Shown one piece after another: positions 25,063 to 38,368 of a stretch of 64,000 bases of DNA (positions are counted from its first letter, which is position 1; every line of letters starts with the position of its first letter). Under the pieces are notes generated by a model that saw only the letters and a list, made by a program, of their open reading frames with translations, did not search any database and was not told the DNA's origin. Source of the DNA: Leptoclinus maculatus (lineage: Eukaryota > Chordata > Actinopteri > Perciformes > Stichaeidae). Location of the stretch: the NCBI GenBank assembly GCA_032191485.1, contig JAVDOI010000004.1, forward strand, positions 25,380,270-25,444,269, in the 5' to 3' direction. The position numbers and the translations under genes are program-made.

Positions 25063-26627
25063 GCATGCTGAAATATAAATGCGCTGCGCACAATCTTTTG
25101 CTTGCTTCTGGGGTTTAGCCTTCCTCCCTGCTGACCCTTTTCACCCGTGTTTTGCTCTCTTCCCCTTCTCGCCGCCTCTCTTTCCCCCCTCTGCCTCTCC
25201 TCAGGCTCTGATCTGACAGGATGGTTTGGCTAGCTGACTATATCTGCAAGAGGTTTATCACAGGGCTTCACCGCGCTCCACTGTTGCCTATACCTTTTTT
25301 TTAATTTAATTTAATTTTCAAAATTAAAGTGCTATTTTTTTTCCAAAAAGCTGCTCCGTACCTCCGGCCATGCTCACCTTTACATCCCGTCTATTTGATT
25401 AAAAGGTTACTGGAAACCTATCCTCTAAATTTGTTACAGCAAAAAACTGGTCAGTTTATCTCCTAATAAAATCTGGAGCTGAAATATCTGCGCTGTGCGT
25501 TACGGAATGAGGTCTCATATCGGCAGTATTTTGAAGTCACTCTACTACCAAATATCCTTGCAGGGTTTATTTTTCCCAGAGGGAAGCAAAAAAAAAAAAA
25601 AAAATCACCCAGGAATATTCTTCCACTCTTCAAGCTTTCCCTTTGATACATTTTTAGAGATAAATTGTAGATATTACACGATATGCTTGTATACCTTTGC
25701 ATTATCTACCTCAGTTATACCATCATTTTGAACAAAACCAGCAGGATCACATCGTGTTTAAGATATTCATTATGAATATCAGATTTGCCTGTTCGAGAAA
25801 GAGCTTTCGCGTTAGACCCATGAGTGTTTGCACATTTGTCCGCAATTTTGAGCATCTCAGTTATAAGGCAAAGTGATTTTTTTTTGTTTGTGTAAATTGT
25901 CACAAACGTATTCTTGATCAAATCTCCAACCAGCCGGAGTCTCAGTTAATGGGTTGTAATTATTTGTGTTTATTTTGCTCTCATAGTGCTGTACTCTATC
26001 CTCTGTATCACTCCCCAGCATGAATCCCTGGTTCATATACACTGCTGATGTCATTAACATAAAGGGGGACAGGGAACACTGAGCTCCCAGCAGCTCCCCG
26101 GTTTCTTCCCAGAATAAAGTCCCCGTTTTCCGTTTTATCCCCCCACCACCCCCCCCTTCCCCTTCTCGCTGCACCACATTTCAATCATTACCCTGATTTT
26201 TGGGGACAATGACGAGCACACCGCATTCTCAGCAGTCGCCTGTGTCAACGTAGCACAATCTTTATGTAAATGTATTCAGATGCATTCCCAGCCCCGTCGA
26301 CCATCATCTCTGCTGGGTGGTGGTGGAGGCTGTTCAGTCACATTTTCTCCTGTAGCAGGCTAGCAGGCTGAGAAACGTGCAGCACGGCTGATGAAGCGCA
26401 CGGCGTGGTGGACCCCTGCCAACGTGCCTGAGAAACCCCTATTAAACCCTATGTTTATATTGGGGCTGTGATTTACAAATGTGCGTTTTCTTGCCTTTAG
26501 GCATGTGCACCCCCTGTGTCGCTCTGCTTTTTCATCAGGCGCGCAGCAGACAGCAATAGAATTGCGAGGACGGGGTCCTTGCTGCATGCGCGTGGCGTGA
26601 TGAGAAGGGGAGGGGAGCGAGATGGGG

Positions 26628-26630
<3 letters not shown>

Positions 26631-26674
<44 letters not shown>

Positions 26675-26677
26675 CGT
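26631..26677. repeat. (GT)n microsatellite
   Basis: GT tract ending in CGTGCGTG variants. It forms a cluster with the CA tracts at 26761 and 26969. Confidence 0.97.
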
Positions 26678-26756
26678 GCAATTTCATCTTAGTGGGTGCT
26701 CTTCGAGCCCAGTGCTCTGCTCATATTGAGATATTTTCTGAGCGCGTTGACACAAT

Positions 26757-26760
<4 letters not shown>

Positions 26761-26803
<43 letters not shown>
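26761..26803. repeat. (CA)n microsatellite
   Basis: Uninterrupted CA tract only about 85 bp from an inversely oriented GT tract, so the two could pair as a cruciform or hairpin. Confidence 0.97.
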
Positions 26804-26805
<2 letters not shown>

Positions 26806-26968
26806 ACACTGTTCCTTTGTGTACAGCTGTGCTCCTCAGTTCTCGTTCATCTCTAATGTTCTGAACTTGACTCTCAGCAAGTTCATTGTTATTCATTTCA
26901 CTGTCATCCCGAGCGCCCTGTGAGACTGACTTAGTCTCCAGCCCAGGTATAGGCAGGAGTGTGTTTGT

Positions 26969-26987
26969 CACACACACACACACACAG

Positions 26988-27032
<45 letters not shown>

Positions 27033-27055
27033 CACACACACACAGGCACACACAA
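26969..27055. repeat. (CA)n microsatellite with GG interruptions
   Basis: CA tract of about 85 bp interrupted three times by GG in an ACAGGCAC context. Confidence 0.97.
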
Positions 27056-28408
27056 ACCTATTGTTTCAGCAGCAGGATGTCTGTAGTCCTCTGGGTAAAG
27101 GTGTGTGCTGACTGTATCAGAGGACACTGTGAGACGGTGCAGTTTGTCAACGACCTGGTTCTGCTGCATCCGACTACTGCAAAGTTCAGTTCTCAGGTGG
27201 TTAGATGCAGTGAGAGCAGGTGCACAGAGTCCTCTGCATAGAACTCATTTTGTCTTTATTTTGGTGCATTTGAAATATTAAAATCTGATTTAAGGGTTAC
27301 ATAAAACCAAATGAAGAAAATATCCCTGACTTGAACATTTTAGTTAAAGTTTCTTAACAACCTCTTCGGCATACTTTCCCCTCTTATTCTGTTGCCCTTC
27401 ACTGTCTCCTTTCTTTCTTTCTTTCTTTTTTTACTTTCTCCGTCTGGTGCAAGAAAACCAGGGGCTGCAGTTTGCTTAGCTGAGTCCATAAAGAGGCGTT
27501 ATAAAAAGCTGTGTTAACAGACCAACAAAGCTTTAAATGTGCCCCCCTCTGTGAGGGGGTGGTTCCCATAGGGATGTGGCGTGGCGCTCCATTGGTAGGC
27601 CTCTATCCGGCCTCTCATTCAGCCCAACGCTCAGTCACGGCCACTTATGGTAGGAGGGAAAATCACACAATTCAGCCCAGGCCTGATCCAATGACATGTT
27701 TTTTTAATGAGGTGGCTCTATGTCTTTGTTTGGGCACCACATTCAAGTCCAGACCTGAGCCGGTCCCGCTGAATAAGATGCAAGGCCATGGCCAGGCACA
27801 ACTTACAAAAAAAAAAAAAGAGAAAATCACAGGGCTTGGCTTCCGTTGAGCCAGTGAATTTGCCTCGAACTTCACTGGTAGCGAGCAAATTCTGAGAATT
27901 TATACAAAAGTTTCATTTCTGTAGCGTTTTGTGCCGTTTCGTCTGTTTAAATATTGTTTAAAAGATGTCAATACAATGTATTTATATCATAAATCATATC
28001 AGATGTTTCTTATAGAGCAGGTCGAGACCGTACTCTATAATTAACAGAATCGCTTGAAAGCGTGTGAATGTGCTGAAAACTCTCATTTATTTTCAACAGA
28101 ATGAAGTGACGGTCAAAAGAAGTGCCTGATAGCCATTTCTAGCCTCTCCAGTTATTTTTTTCCGGGGTCATTCACAGAGAGAGATTTTGTTTGCTCTTTC
28201 ATTTTCACCGTCATGTGTCTTTTTCAGAGCACGCCACACCATACATCACACATATATGTGCAGGTGTCATACGGTGTGTGTACATCTGCGGGCGTGCCAG
28301 CCGCTCATTGGCTTGTATGTTCAGGGGTGAGGACTGTCATTAAACTGTCTGCCTGCATCACCAGCCTCAACCATCACCCTGCCTGGCTGTCCATTCTGCT
28401 TCTGGAAC

Positions 28409-28409
<1 letters not shown>

Positions 28410-28467
<58 letters not shown>
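28410..28467. repeat. (CA)n microsatellite
   Basis: Uninterrupted CA tract of about 58 bp. Confidence 0.97.
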
Positions 28468-28468
<1 letters not shown>

Positions 28469-28894
28469 AACTGATTCACTTGGCCATCAGCCAGGATTCA
28501 CATACACAAAGCATACACGATGTCTCCTCACACTCCACACAAAACTGATACATGATTTGGAAGACTGATATTAAAACTGATATTTTGATATTAAAGCTAG
28601 CAGATAGCTAATACTTTCTGCCAGTGTGTTTTTTTTCATACCAATAGAATCACAGAATATAGACCCTTACAATAAAGCAGTGTCTACTTCTGACCCCTTT
28701 TGTCGAGAATATGAACCGTTATTTTTTTATTTTCAGATTATTCCATTTGAAGGAGCCATTTTAGAGCCAGTGTTTTTAGAAAAAAAAGCTACAAAAAAAT
28801 AGAGAAAAGTATGAAAGAATACGTATAATTCTGTGTAACAAAGACATATAATTCTTTCTTAGCCCTTCACTCATCTAAGGACTCTTCAGATTTT

Positions 28895-28947
28895 CATGGG
28901 GACCCTTTAGGGGGTCCCAACCCCCAGGTTTGGAGCGACTAGTGCAG
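28895..28947. mobile_element. Short fragment of a fish interspersed repeat
   Basis: The words AGGGGGTCCCAACCCCCAGG followed by a degenerate TTGGGAACCACT-like end resemble a repeat tail that I recognise as common in teleosts. Only about 50 bp are recognisable. Confidence 0.4.
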
Positions 28948-29404
28948 CTTATTATGTGACACCAAATGTTTACTTCTAGGGGTGCATTAGTAGTTTCATA
29001 AGGCAAGGTTTCCACTTTCAGCTGCAATCTTTAATGCTTGCATTCACTAAATAATAACAACAAGAAACTAAGTTAATTCAATGTATTGAATTTATATAAA
29101 TAAAGAAAATGCTAAACAAAATTATGCCAATTTCACCAAAGGCCAATATTGGGCTCGCACCACAACACACTGCTCTGTCCCAATGAATCTTCCTGCCTGG
29201 ATGCTGAAGTACTCTTCCAGCCTCTCATACCGCCGACCCATCAGCCGGCCTACTTGTCTCTGATTTAGTCCGACTCTGTTCTTTGCTCACGTTCAAGGCT
29301 GTCGTAATGGGGAATTAGTATGCAGAGAAGCAGACGGACGGCTCTGTGGATTTAATAGGTAGCCAGACTGGAGAAGAAGACTGGAGTGGGGTGGGAAGTC
29401 GAGG

Positions 29405-29407
<3 letters not shown>

Positions 29408-29438
<31 letters not shown>
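29408..29438. repeat. Poly-G tract, ~31 bp
   Basis: Uninterrupted G homopolymer. It gives poly-Pro frames on the minus strand. Confidence 0.95.
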
Positions 29439-29440
<2 letters not shown>

Positions 29441-31594
29441 TATCTAGCAGAGAGGGAGCTAAGCATGGCCTGTCCCTCACTTCTCCTCCCGCCCATCCTC
29501 CCTCTCCCTTCCCTCTCCCCTTTATCGCCTCGTTCCCCATGCCCTGTCCCAAACCTTAATGGGACGTCAGACGGACAGCCCTGCTTGAATTGAGCAGGGA
29601 GAGCAGCCTCCACCCCCCTTGTTTGTCTCTCCTAAAAAAAAAAAAAAAGAGAGACTCCCCCCACCCCCCCTACCTTCCCCCATGCCCCTCTCTTGCGCTC
29701 ACACGGCTAGCACCCATAGCTGCTCCCCTTGGTTCTCAGGGCTATTGAGGGGGTCCCAGACATCCTCCACTCTTCAGCCCAACTCTGCATAAATTAGGCA
29801 CGTCTCCCTGGTGTCTCGTCAGCCGGTCGGGGCACCCCTGGCCTCGGGTCCGCCGTCTCCCAATCTGCTGCTCTTTCTCCCCCTCATGCTGTCACCTTCT
29901 GTCTCCCTCCACCTCCCCCATCTACTGTATCCTATCAATCCTCGACTTATTCTGACCAGACGTCCTCGAGCTCCTTTCTTCACATCTCATTTCCTTTCTT
30001 GTGTTTTTAATTTCTTCCAAAATCCCTATCAACTCTCCTGCTTGTTTTTTCATCAATCCTCCACTTCCTCTTCTTCTGTTTTTTCTTCTTCCCCTAAATC
30101 CCTTGACGCACTCACTCCCCCACCTTACCTGCTTCATATGCTCCACATTCTCTCCATCTATCTCTACTTTTCTTATCCTTCCAGCACCGTGTTGCTCAGA
30201 TCAACCAAGCACTCTCCTCTCCTCTCCTTTTCAGCCAGGATATTGTTTACATCTGTCTTGCTAATCACTGGCAGAGCCTCTCTAGACCTCACAGATGTTG
30301 CAATAATACAGGGGATTAGCCAGCTTAACACTGGGGCTTATTTGGGGAGTTTCCCCGGTGGCCTGGCAGTGAAGCCCGTCAGCTCCTCTGACTTTGACCT
30401 TTTTTCTGCTTCACTCTGTGCTAAGATCCCGCCGTCCCGCTCCTCTTTGATTTGTGATTCTTTTTTCTTTGTTTTTTGCTCTTGAATGCCGATGTTGTTT
30501 GATCCAGATTGGTGCTCTGGGCCCTCACTTCCTGCAGCTACATCAGTGCTTGGATTAAATGCAATTACAGAGCTAAACTGCTTGACATACGACCGGGGGA
30601 TTTAGCGACAAACAGTGCTCTCTTTTTTTAGCTGCTCTTTCACCTGGTGCAGTTTGAACATTTTTACCCATAAAATCACACGTTGCATATTCAGAACCGT
30701 CACATTTTAGATTTCTCCAGCTGTTATAGCTGCGATACTGATTCTGTTTGTGTTTCCCGGGGCTCCTCTGTCCTCGCAGCGTCACTGTAACGCTGTAGCT
30801 AGCTAGCTAGCACCGTGTTAGCTGCTTCCTCTGCTCACCGTGGTGACGCTTGAATCTCCCCGGTCTCCTCTGCTCTCCGGTTTAACTCAGCGCTGAGAGA
30901 TAATTAGATGGCCTTCCTCGGACTCAGCATCTCTGCTTGCTTCTCTCTGCGTCATGCAGTGCAGCGTGTCCTGTTTTATGACCCAGCAGATCTAGGGTCT
31001 GTCTGAGACACTCGATGTGTGTGCGTGTGTGTGTGTGTGTGTGTTTGGGGTCAATGTGTTTCTGTCTGGATCCTAATCCCAAAGGTGATATTAGTCTGGT
31101 TGGGGGGCAGCCCATCCCCCCCTGTGTTTATGTGTGCGTTTGCGCTGCAGGCGTTGGGGTCAGCAAGGAAACCCAGACAGGCTCTACCTAGACCTTTGAC
31201 CCATGACTGTCTGCTAGCTCAGGGGTCATGCACACCATTGATACAGACGGCTGATAGACGCACAAAATAACGCACATGCACAAACGCAAAGCCCCCCCCC
31301 CCTCCTGGTAGTAAACATTAACAGTTTGGTGTGTCTGGAGTCGTGATGACATAAACAGCGTCATCCCAGCAGGCTGTATGCAGAGAGCTCGTGTGCATGT
31401 GATTTAATAAGCACAGATAGTTATTCCGCCTCGTAGACGTACAGCCACAATCTGTCTACTCCCTGCATTAACTTTAATGTAATGTTGTTAAAAGAACACC
31501 CAGACGTAGAGATACAATTAGTGGACTAATTACACAATGTAAGGAGTCTTCTTTTCACTAATCACTCTTTATTTATTTGCTCATGTCTTCACAG

Positions 31595-31766
31595 ATGCCA
31601 GAGTGGAGCTGAAAAGCAGCGATCGACCATCGGACCTCGGTCCAACAAATCACACAGCGATTTCTCCGACCACGTTCCAGCCTCGGCCACACGAACAGTC
31701 AGCTAGACGCACGTCATTACAGTCTGATTATCAGTTGTAGCGCGCAGTCTTTGTGGACGTGGACAG
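31595..31766 (+). other. Candidate spliced exon, 172 bp
   Basis: The segment begins after CATGTCTTCACAG and ends with GTGGACAG followed by GTAAGTCG, a near-ideal acceptor and donor pair. One frame is open for about 47 codons and another for about 38 before a stop, and the third stops at once. Neither open frame shows a domain I recognise. It is probably an untranslated or lncRNA exon on the same strand as the donor at 19098. An AATAAA lies at about 32152-32157, which would allow an alternative terminal exon if the donor is skipped. Confidence 0.4.
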
Positions 31767-34128
31767 GTAAGTCGTAAAGCGCTTCTGAGAGGTAAGTTTA
31801 ATAAGGCTGGATCAATTTAACAGCTGTCTGAAGTGTAAAATGGAGCAGCCGAGTAATATTTTCCTAAATTAGTTTCATTAGATATGAATTACTGTATTTG
31901 AGGCCAATTTTAGGTCGGAGATTGGATGAGACCCCAAGGGGTCCTTCTTTTCACTCAGTAATTTACCTTTTAGCATTTGACTGGGAACTCGTTTGACAAG
32001 AGTTTATCGCTGTTGAATTACTTTCCTCTTTTCCGTGGGTCATTATGTTCACATACAAATTCATACAATCTTTTTCATAGTTAATGAACTCATTTATTAA
32101 CAAATGATTGCAGAATCCCGAAAGTGTTGGCCTGATATGATATATATTTTCAATAAAGTTGAACGATATGTGCAATGAACATTTTGTCTCGGTTCTTTTT
32201 TTTTCCTCTTCTATTTGATTCTTGTTTCTATATTCAAATGTCAGTAATGTTGGTTTTGTTGCTGAGGTTATAAAGTAGCTGAAACTTACAGTTGCTTTGG
32301 TGATATTTTATATGTATATAGTGTCGATGTCATGGAGCCTATTTTTTTCCACTACCAATATGTCATTTCCTTGAGTAAACTTGGTTTTGTATGCTAAGAG
32401 GATGGTGCACGTTTGTGAACTTCTGAAGTTTGAGAAACATATTCATCTAATGTGTTCAGTATTTCTTCTCACACAAGTTTTCTGTCGGGGGACTAAATCC
32501 CTGACCTGCCTGACCTTTTAAGAAGTGTCTTTGTGGGTCATTTTCCTGCAGTAATATTTCAAAGTAGTATAGTTGTAAAGAAGGGAGTGTTTCCTTGTTT
32601 TTCTACTTTACTAACAATAATTATGTTTCGTTTATGAGAGGAACATTTGATTCATATCTCTTGTCAAAGTGTGTTTGACTATCAATTGTCTCCAAACGAG
32701 GGGAGATTGATGCCACCTGAGTTAAAGTGGCACTAATTTAGAGATCCTCCCTGACTGACAGGATATAAAAGGTCTTGGAAGACAGAAAACTGATTGGTTG
32801 ATTGGAACCGTCCTCAAGTAACAGTCATCAAATCCATGAAAAGACCAAAACCAACGATGGATTGACATCTACCATCAAGAATTTCCTGTCTATCCAATCC
32901 AATCCTCACAGATATATTCCTCTGTGCCTTCGGCTTCATTGTTGTACATTTTTTCCAACAATGACAGGGGACATTTCCCATCATTACAATGAACATGGGC
33001 ATTATGGGTTTATTTGAAGTCAATCCCTCACACTGTCCTAGAGCTGTAAATGCTCCAAATATGTATTAGTTCGCTACTGAAAGTAGTCCCTAAAAAATAC
33101 AGCATTTATTCCTGTTTCAATGAAACTGCAGCACCCAGCTGTTTTAGCAATTTTGTTTGCCTTTTTTGAAAAAACTGAAACTATATATTTGACGAACCCT
33201 GTTCAGTGTGAACCAATGGGCTTTGGGCTGAGAGCCACAGAAGTCAGAGTATTAAGAGATGATCTATGTTGGTTTTGTCGACAATAACAATAATACAGAA
33301 ATATTGCCGGCCATTGTCGCTTCTCGTATCATCTAAGATGTGGTATGAGAAGCTGTGGGAGCTGTGCTCCCTTGGATTACTCTGATTATTCCAGCAGTGG
33401 CTGAAGGGTTGGAAGGGGAACAGTTAAACCTAGTGGCCTAAATCTGTGGTGTCAATTAGGTGCCTTTGTGTGTGAGCAGCAGGGGTGTTGAAGCGAGTTG
33501 CTGGACCTGAAGGAAACTCTGAACAATGATACACATTCATAACCACACACACACACATACACACAAGGCTCCTATGTTTTGTGGGGATCACACCTCCTTT
33601 TGTTTTTCCCCCAGCAGCCAGTAGAGGCGATGCCCCAGTGCCCCCAGTGTGCTCCACTGCTCTGGCTGAAATGGTCTCCCTGCTCCCCTCTGTCCAACCC
33701 CCCCTGCTCTCGCCCCAACAACACTGTCCCCTCGCTCTCTCCGGGTTCCTCGGCCTCCCCCTGACTGGTCCTGACCTGAAAATTAGGGCCAGGCAAGCCT
33801 CCCCGGCCAGGCCGGCATAAAAGGCTGCTGTGTGTGTGTGCGCGTGTGTGTGTGTGTGTGTGTTTGCGTGTGTGCACCATGGCCCTGAAAGAAAGTAGGA
33901 GATTATCCCATTCTGTGTGTCCAGTCACCAGTGCAGTATTGACCACAGTGGGCCACCCAGGGAGCGTCCAGCCAGCCGTGAGATGGCCTGATATACATGC
34001 TTACTGGCCATGCTAGATTCCCCCACTCTCACCGGGGAGAAGGCCAAACCCTACAGGGTGGACGCTTTCCAAAGACACTGGAGTCTGTACGCGCACTGAC
34101 CCAACCCCTCCATACACAGGGACACACA

Positions 34129-34130
<2 letters not shown>

Positions 34131-34164
<34 letters not shown>
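34131..34164. repeat. (CA)n microsatellite
   Basis: Uninterrupted CA tract. A GT-rich stretch lies some 280 bp to the left (33829-33861). Confidence 0.95.
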
Positions 34165-34165
<1 letters not shown>

Positions 34166-36281
34166 TTCAGCGTAGCCTCTGTACAGTGAAAGACATTGCC
34201 ATCAGGTCGTTTTCTGTGTCCTGTGAGGCGAGGCGGAGGTCATTGGGAAGGTGGAAAACCTCTTTAATGGTGGGAATGATACCATAACACCTATAGATAG
34301 AGTTACGGATCATGTCACATGCAGTCTGTGTACAGCGGACGACTCTGACAGCGAGGCCTGCTGGTAAAAGACCAGCGTGAAACATTGTTAGCTTGTGTCG
34401 AAAGATAAAATTACATGTGTCTCTCTCTTTTTATTATTATTTTTTAGTTGTTACTCATCTATATTTTTTGTAGTTGTTTTATGTTTAATATGTCCGTATA
34501 ACATACAAAATGTATTGTAGTCCATGAATTTCCCTGTTTTTCACTGTTCTGCATATACTTAAGACACAGTAAATAAAACACATTCATATTTTAGGTTTTG
34601 TGATTTAAACTTCCAGGCTTTCACCTCACAGATAAATGATTATAAACACACTCTCAGAGTTTATTGAAACTCTTTCTGACCTATCCACCACACTGGTTTG
34701 TAACAGCTCCCGTTAGTCGTAAAAGCCGCCCATTGTTGGCCTTAACAAAACGCTCAGGGGTCGACTAATTGTCTTTTAATTGCTCAGCTGTTTGTTTGTG
34801 GATGGAGAGTCTCTAACATCCTGCAACACAAAGGCCTTTAACAGCAGGACGGAGCTGCATGAAGCTCACTAGCAGTAAAAACAAAAAAAAGAGAATTTAT
34901 GGAGAGGAGTGTGTTTCTTTTTACTATTATATTCTTGTCTCACAAGAGAGCGGTGACGATAATGTAATTTATCCTTTCATTGTTTTGATTTGCGTTACCA
35001 TGACAAGCTAAATGTGTTGGAATAAAACAACAGGGTTTCATTTCAAATTCGCAAATTTATATTACATGAACAAAGTTAGAATAATGTACATCATGTTATT
35101 ACTGTGATGCGAAGAATAAAAACATTTCCCAACATTTTGCTGTAATAAATGTCGGCCTTTTTGTTCTCATTATTTTACACACACACACACACACACACTC
35201 TCTGATGGGTTGAATTTGCTCTCGAGGCAAATTGCATGAATGGCACAGGAAGCGAGAAAGATGGAAGTAATTAGAAAGAGAAGAAGAAACAAATCAGCCA
35301 AGCACAATGAATGATTTCTTTTTTTTTTACCACAATAAACAAATGTGGTCGTTGGTCCTGATGAATAAAAACTATTGAGTTCAAATTACACTTCGGTCAA
35401 TAGATTTCAGATATTGTGCAATTATATTTCTAATTGTTTATTCACTGTAATGTGCTCAAATTGGGTTAATTAATAGTATCTTAACTGTCCATCACAACAG
35501 AGAAAGAGGACGCCAGTGTTTCATTATCTTTTGTAATAACATCGACACAAACGCTGCAAGAATATACTACACTATACGAGAATGATTAACAAGAGAACAT
35601 TAAACCCACGGTAATATACAGCATCCGTTTACATAACAGCGTTAATTAAATCTATTTATTTTACAATTACATTACATTCATTTATGTAATGCTGACTCAG
35701 TACGAGTTCATCAAGGCAATGAGCTTAAATGCCCGGTCAGTGTTGCATGCAGGCAATAATAGTAACGAGCAAAACGACCGGAGCCAGAGCTGTTTGATGA
35801 AACATGAAACAGCTCGTGTGTGTCTCCCATGAGCACATGTGATTTAAAAAAAAAGTGTATTATGTGCGGAAAATCTTGTCTCACATTGCTAAAGGTACGC
35901 ATGTGAAGTGGGTTGATGTGTTGTTGTTTCACTTCGTATTCATGCATAAATATCGGAGGAATTTGAGTCCACAGAGTTCAGCTGTGGCCCACCGATGTGC
36001 CATCCCAGCATGCAACCACACAAAATTAAATTCTTATGTAAGCGTTCTAATTTCAGACCCCAATGACTGTTCTCACACTCACGTGTCATGAGAGGCTGAC
36101 TTCAGAATCGTGTTGATGTGGCGTTGGAATGTAAAGGAAAGCAAAGATTTAAGAGAGGGGGGGGACAAAAAACTAAATGAAACCTGCAGGTTCACAGTTT
36201 TGATTTTGGTGAATTAAAAAAAAGGAAGCTATTAAAATGATCTGCCAGTAGCTGTTTTAATTTGAAGCTCTGTGTTGCTAA

Positions 36282-36283
<2 letters not shown>

Positions 36284-36334
<51 letters not shown>
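36284..36334. repeat. (GT)n microsatellite
   Basis: Uninterrupted GT tract of about 51 bp. Confidence 0.97.
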
Positions 36335-36337
<3 letters not shown>

Positions 36338-36497
36338 GGATCGTCTCCTTGGCTCCCCTGAACTTGGTAGCCCCCCCAGACACCTCATAAAATCTGTAGG
36401 CTCAGCCCACGGTGCACACATAGGAGCAAGGTTAGGGGGTTTTGCAAAAAAAAGGGGGTTATGGTGGAGTCAGGACATGGGATGAGAGGGAGGGGGA

Positions 36498-36509
36498 GTG
36501 TGTGTGTGT

Positions 36510-36540
<31 letters not shown>

Positions 36541-36543
36541 GGG
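36498..36543. repeat. Compound (GT)n-(G)n tract
   Basis: A GT run that passes directly into a homopolymer of about 20 G. Confidence 0.97.
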
Positions 36544-36681
36544 TCTGCTGCTTGAATAAAAGTCCGAGAACTTGGAGCCTAGTTTGTCATGCTAACTGCA
36601 GAGATGCCATTAAGTGTGGACACAGGGAGCAGAAGGTTCACAGGACCCAGGCCCATTCTCATGCAAAGTCTGTCTCCTTCT

Positions 36682-36711
36682 CCCCGTCCCCCCCGTCCCC
36701 CCGTCCCCCCC
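36682..36711 (-). repeat. C-rich tandem of GTCCCCCC-like units
   Basis: Four C runs of four to seven separated by GT. The minus strand therefore reads GGGGGGAC units, the same unit seen on the + strand at 9025-9059, and fits a G-quadruplex pattern. Confidence 0.75.
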
Positions 36712-37551
36712 AGCCTTTTACTCTTGCAGGAGAAATACATGCATGTTTATAAACGGGCACACACTCATTCACTGAGGCTATAGAGTGCCCCTTTCTTTAT
36801 GTGTGCTCGGTCTGCGAACATGTGACGCCACATGGGGTGAGGATGGAAATAAACCCATTTGTTAAAAACATATATGACGTGAAAATCGACAACCAACGCT
36901 GTCATCCCTGCTGCTTTTCCTATACCAGAGGCTATATACTTACACTTAACATGTCACATTTGAATTAACAACTCTCCCTTGAATTATAATGAAGCATTTT
37001 GAGTCGGCGGCATTGAGACAAGAGAAAAGGAAGGAGAATGAAGTCAGAGGCGTACTTACTATATCATCATAATTAGTTATGAGGGAGGAATGCAGCAGAG
37101 CTCGCATTAACAGCCATCTTCTCTTCCTTTGACCTTGACACTACCCTGACAGGCACTGGCATAAAACTGACCTAATTTCATGACTGATTGTGAAAAATAT
37201 TTTTTGCACTGCACATGTTCCAACCAGCACAAATCCTATTTAAATTTCTATTTTAGCATCTGCACTAAATCAGCCTCTCTCTCTCCCTGACTCTCACTCC
37301 TCGCTCGCTCGCTCGTCTCCACCTCTCATGAGTCTCACCTGATCCAGAGATCGGGGTGAGAGGGGGGGGGGGAGAGGAGCTACATTTCATTTAGTGTGGA
37401 ATCTGTTCAAATGCCAAGTGGTGAAAATGTCAGCTGCAATACAAGCACACCCACACCTATATGCATTTACTCTCTATAAATGCAAACACTCCATGCAAAT
37501 GAATGTGTTGCCCCCCCTCCGGGCTCCAAACAGTGAGGACAAGCACATACT

Positions 37552-37553
<2 letters not shown>

Positions 37554-37612
<59 letters not shown>
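37554..37612. repeat. (GT)n microsatellite
   Basis: Uninterrupted GT tract. A second, shorter GT tract follows at about 37677-37704. Confidence 0.97.
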
Positions 37613-37613
<1 letters not shown>

Positions 37614-37673
37614 CTGGATTTATGTGCTCAGATTTATGCGCCCTATAGTTTCACAACCAGGGATTGAAGGAGT

Positions 37674-37704
<31 letters not shown>

Positions 37705-38274
37705 ACAAAGTGTGTGTTTGTGCCCCCTCATCTGCACTTGGAGCAGCCGTTTGCAGCCCCGCATTTGATTGAGTGAAGGCCAACGCAGCCTGAACACTCC
37801 CTCTAATGGAAGAGTGGAGCCCAGCAGCTCAGTAATGCACTGACCCCGGAGCTTTTACAACGCTGCCAGCCGATAAGTGGCAATATGCTGGATCTTATAA
37901 AATTAACAAGACTGAGCTATGGGGAGAGGGAGCTGCGAGGTTGTGCGGCAGGGAGAGGATGACGTTCCCTGTAGCACTTGTAAATATCAGCATGCATGCA
38001 TGGAGAGGGATTATAGCTCTTCTTGACTGAGTTTTATAGTCACTGCGGCGTGATTTGGTTGTTTTTTTTCTCTCTCTTGCTTCTTTGCTTTTCTACGGCG
38101 AGTTTACGGGGAAACGTTTACAGGCCTGTTTATGTTTGATAAAATGCCTCTCACGGCTTTTTTTATTTTTAACGCTGGTGAATTTATGCAGTGGAGCCAG
38201 GTGCTTGAGAAGCTGGCCTTCAAAGTGAAGGATCCCAGCCAGTGTGGCTTTTGCAGGGCACCACAGGGGTGTGA

Positions 38275-38275
<1 letters not shown>

Positions 38276-38363
<88 letters not shown>
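38276..38363. repeat. (GT)n microsatellite, 88 bp
   Basis: The longest perfect dinucleotide tract in the window, with 44 units. Confidence 0.98.

Positions 38364-38368
<5 letters not shown>

Larger units (their letters stand above)
19099..31594. other. Long non-genic stretch, possibly one intron
   Basis: No protein-coding gene recognised over about 12.5 kb. If the donor at 19098 and the acceptor at 31594 belong together, this is one intron. It contains microsatellites (listed), poly-C/poly-G tracts, a patch with YY1 and octamer words (19480-19620), an AT-rich homeodomain-site-like patch (22540-22760), a possible 57-base mini-intron (23817-23873) and pyrimidine-rich DNA at about 29810-30240. 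The 224-residue frame at 29811-30485 is a compositional artefact of that pyrimidine-rich stretch. Confidence 0.4.

Noticed and set aside
29811..30485. 224-codon + strand frame, the longest in the window
   Set aside because: It follows pyrimidine-rich DNA (Ser/Leu/Pro/Phe), has no known domain and no supporting splice or start context.
33597..33820. Proline/serine-rich frames after a CCCCCAG acceptor-like site
   Set aside because: No matching donor or recognisable protein; composition explains the openness.
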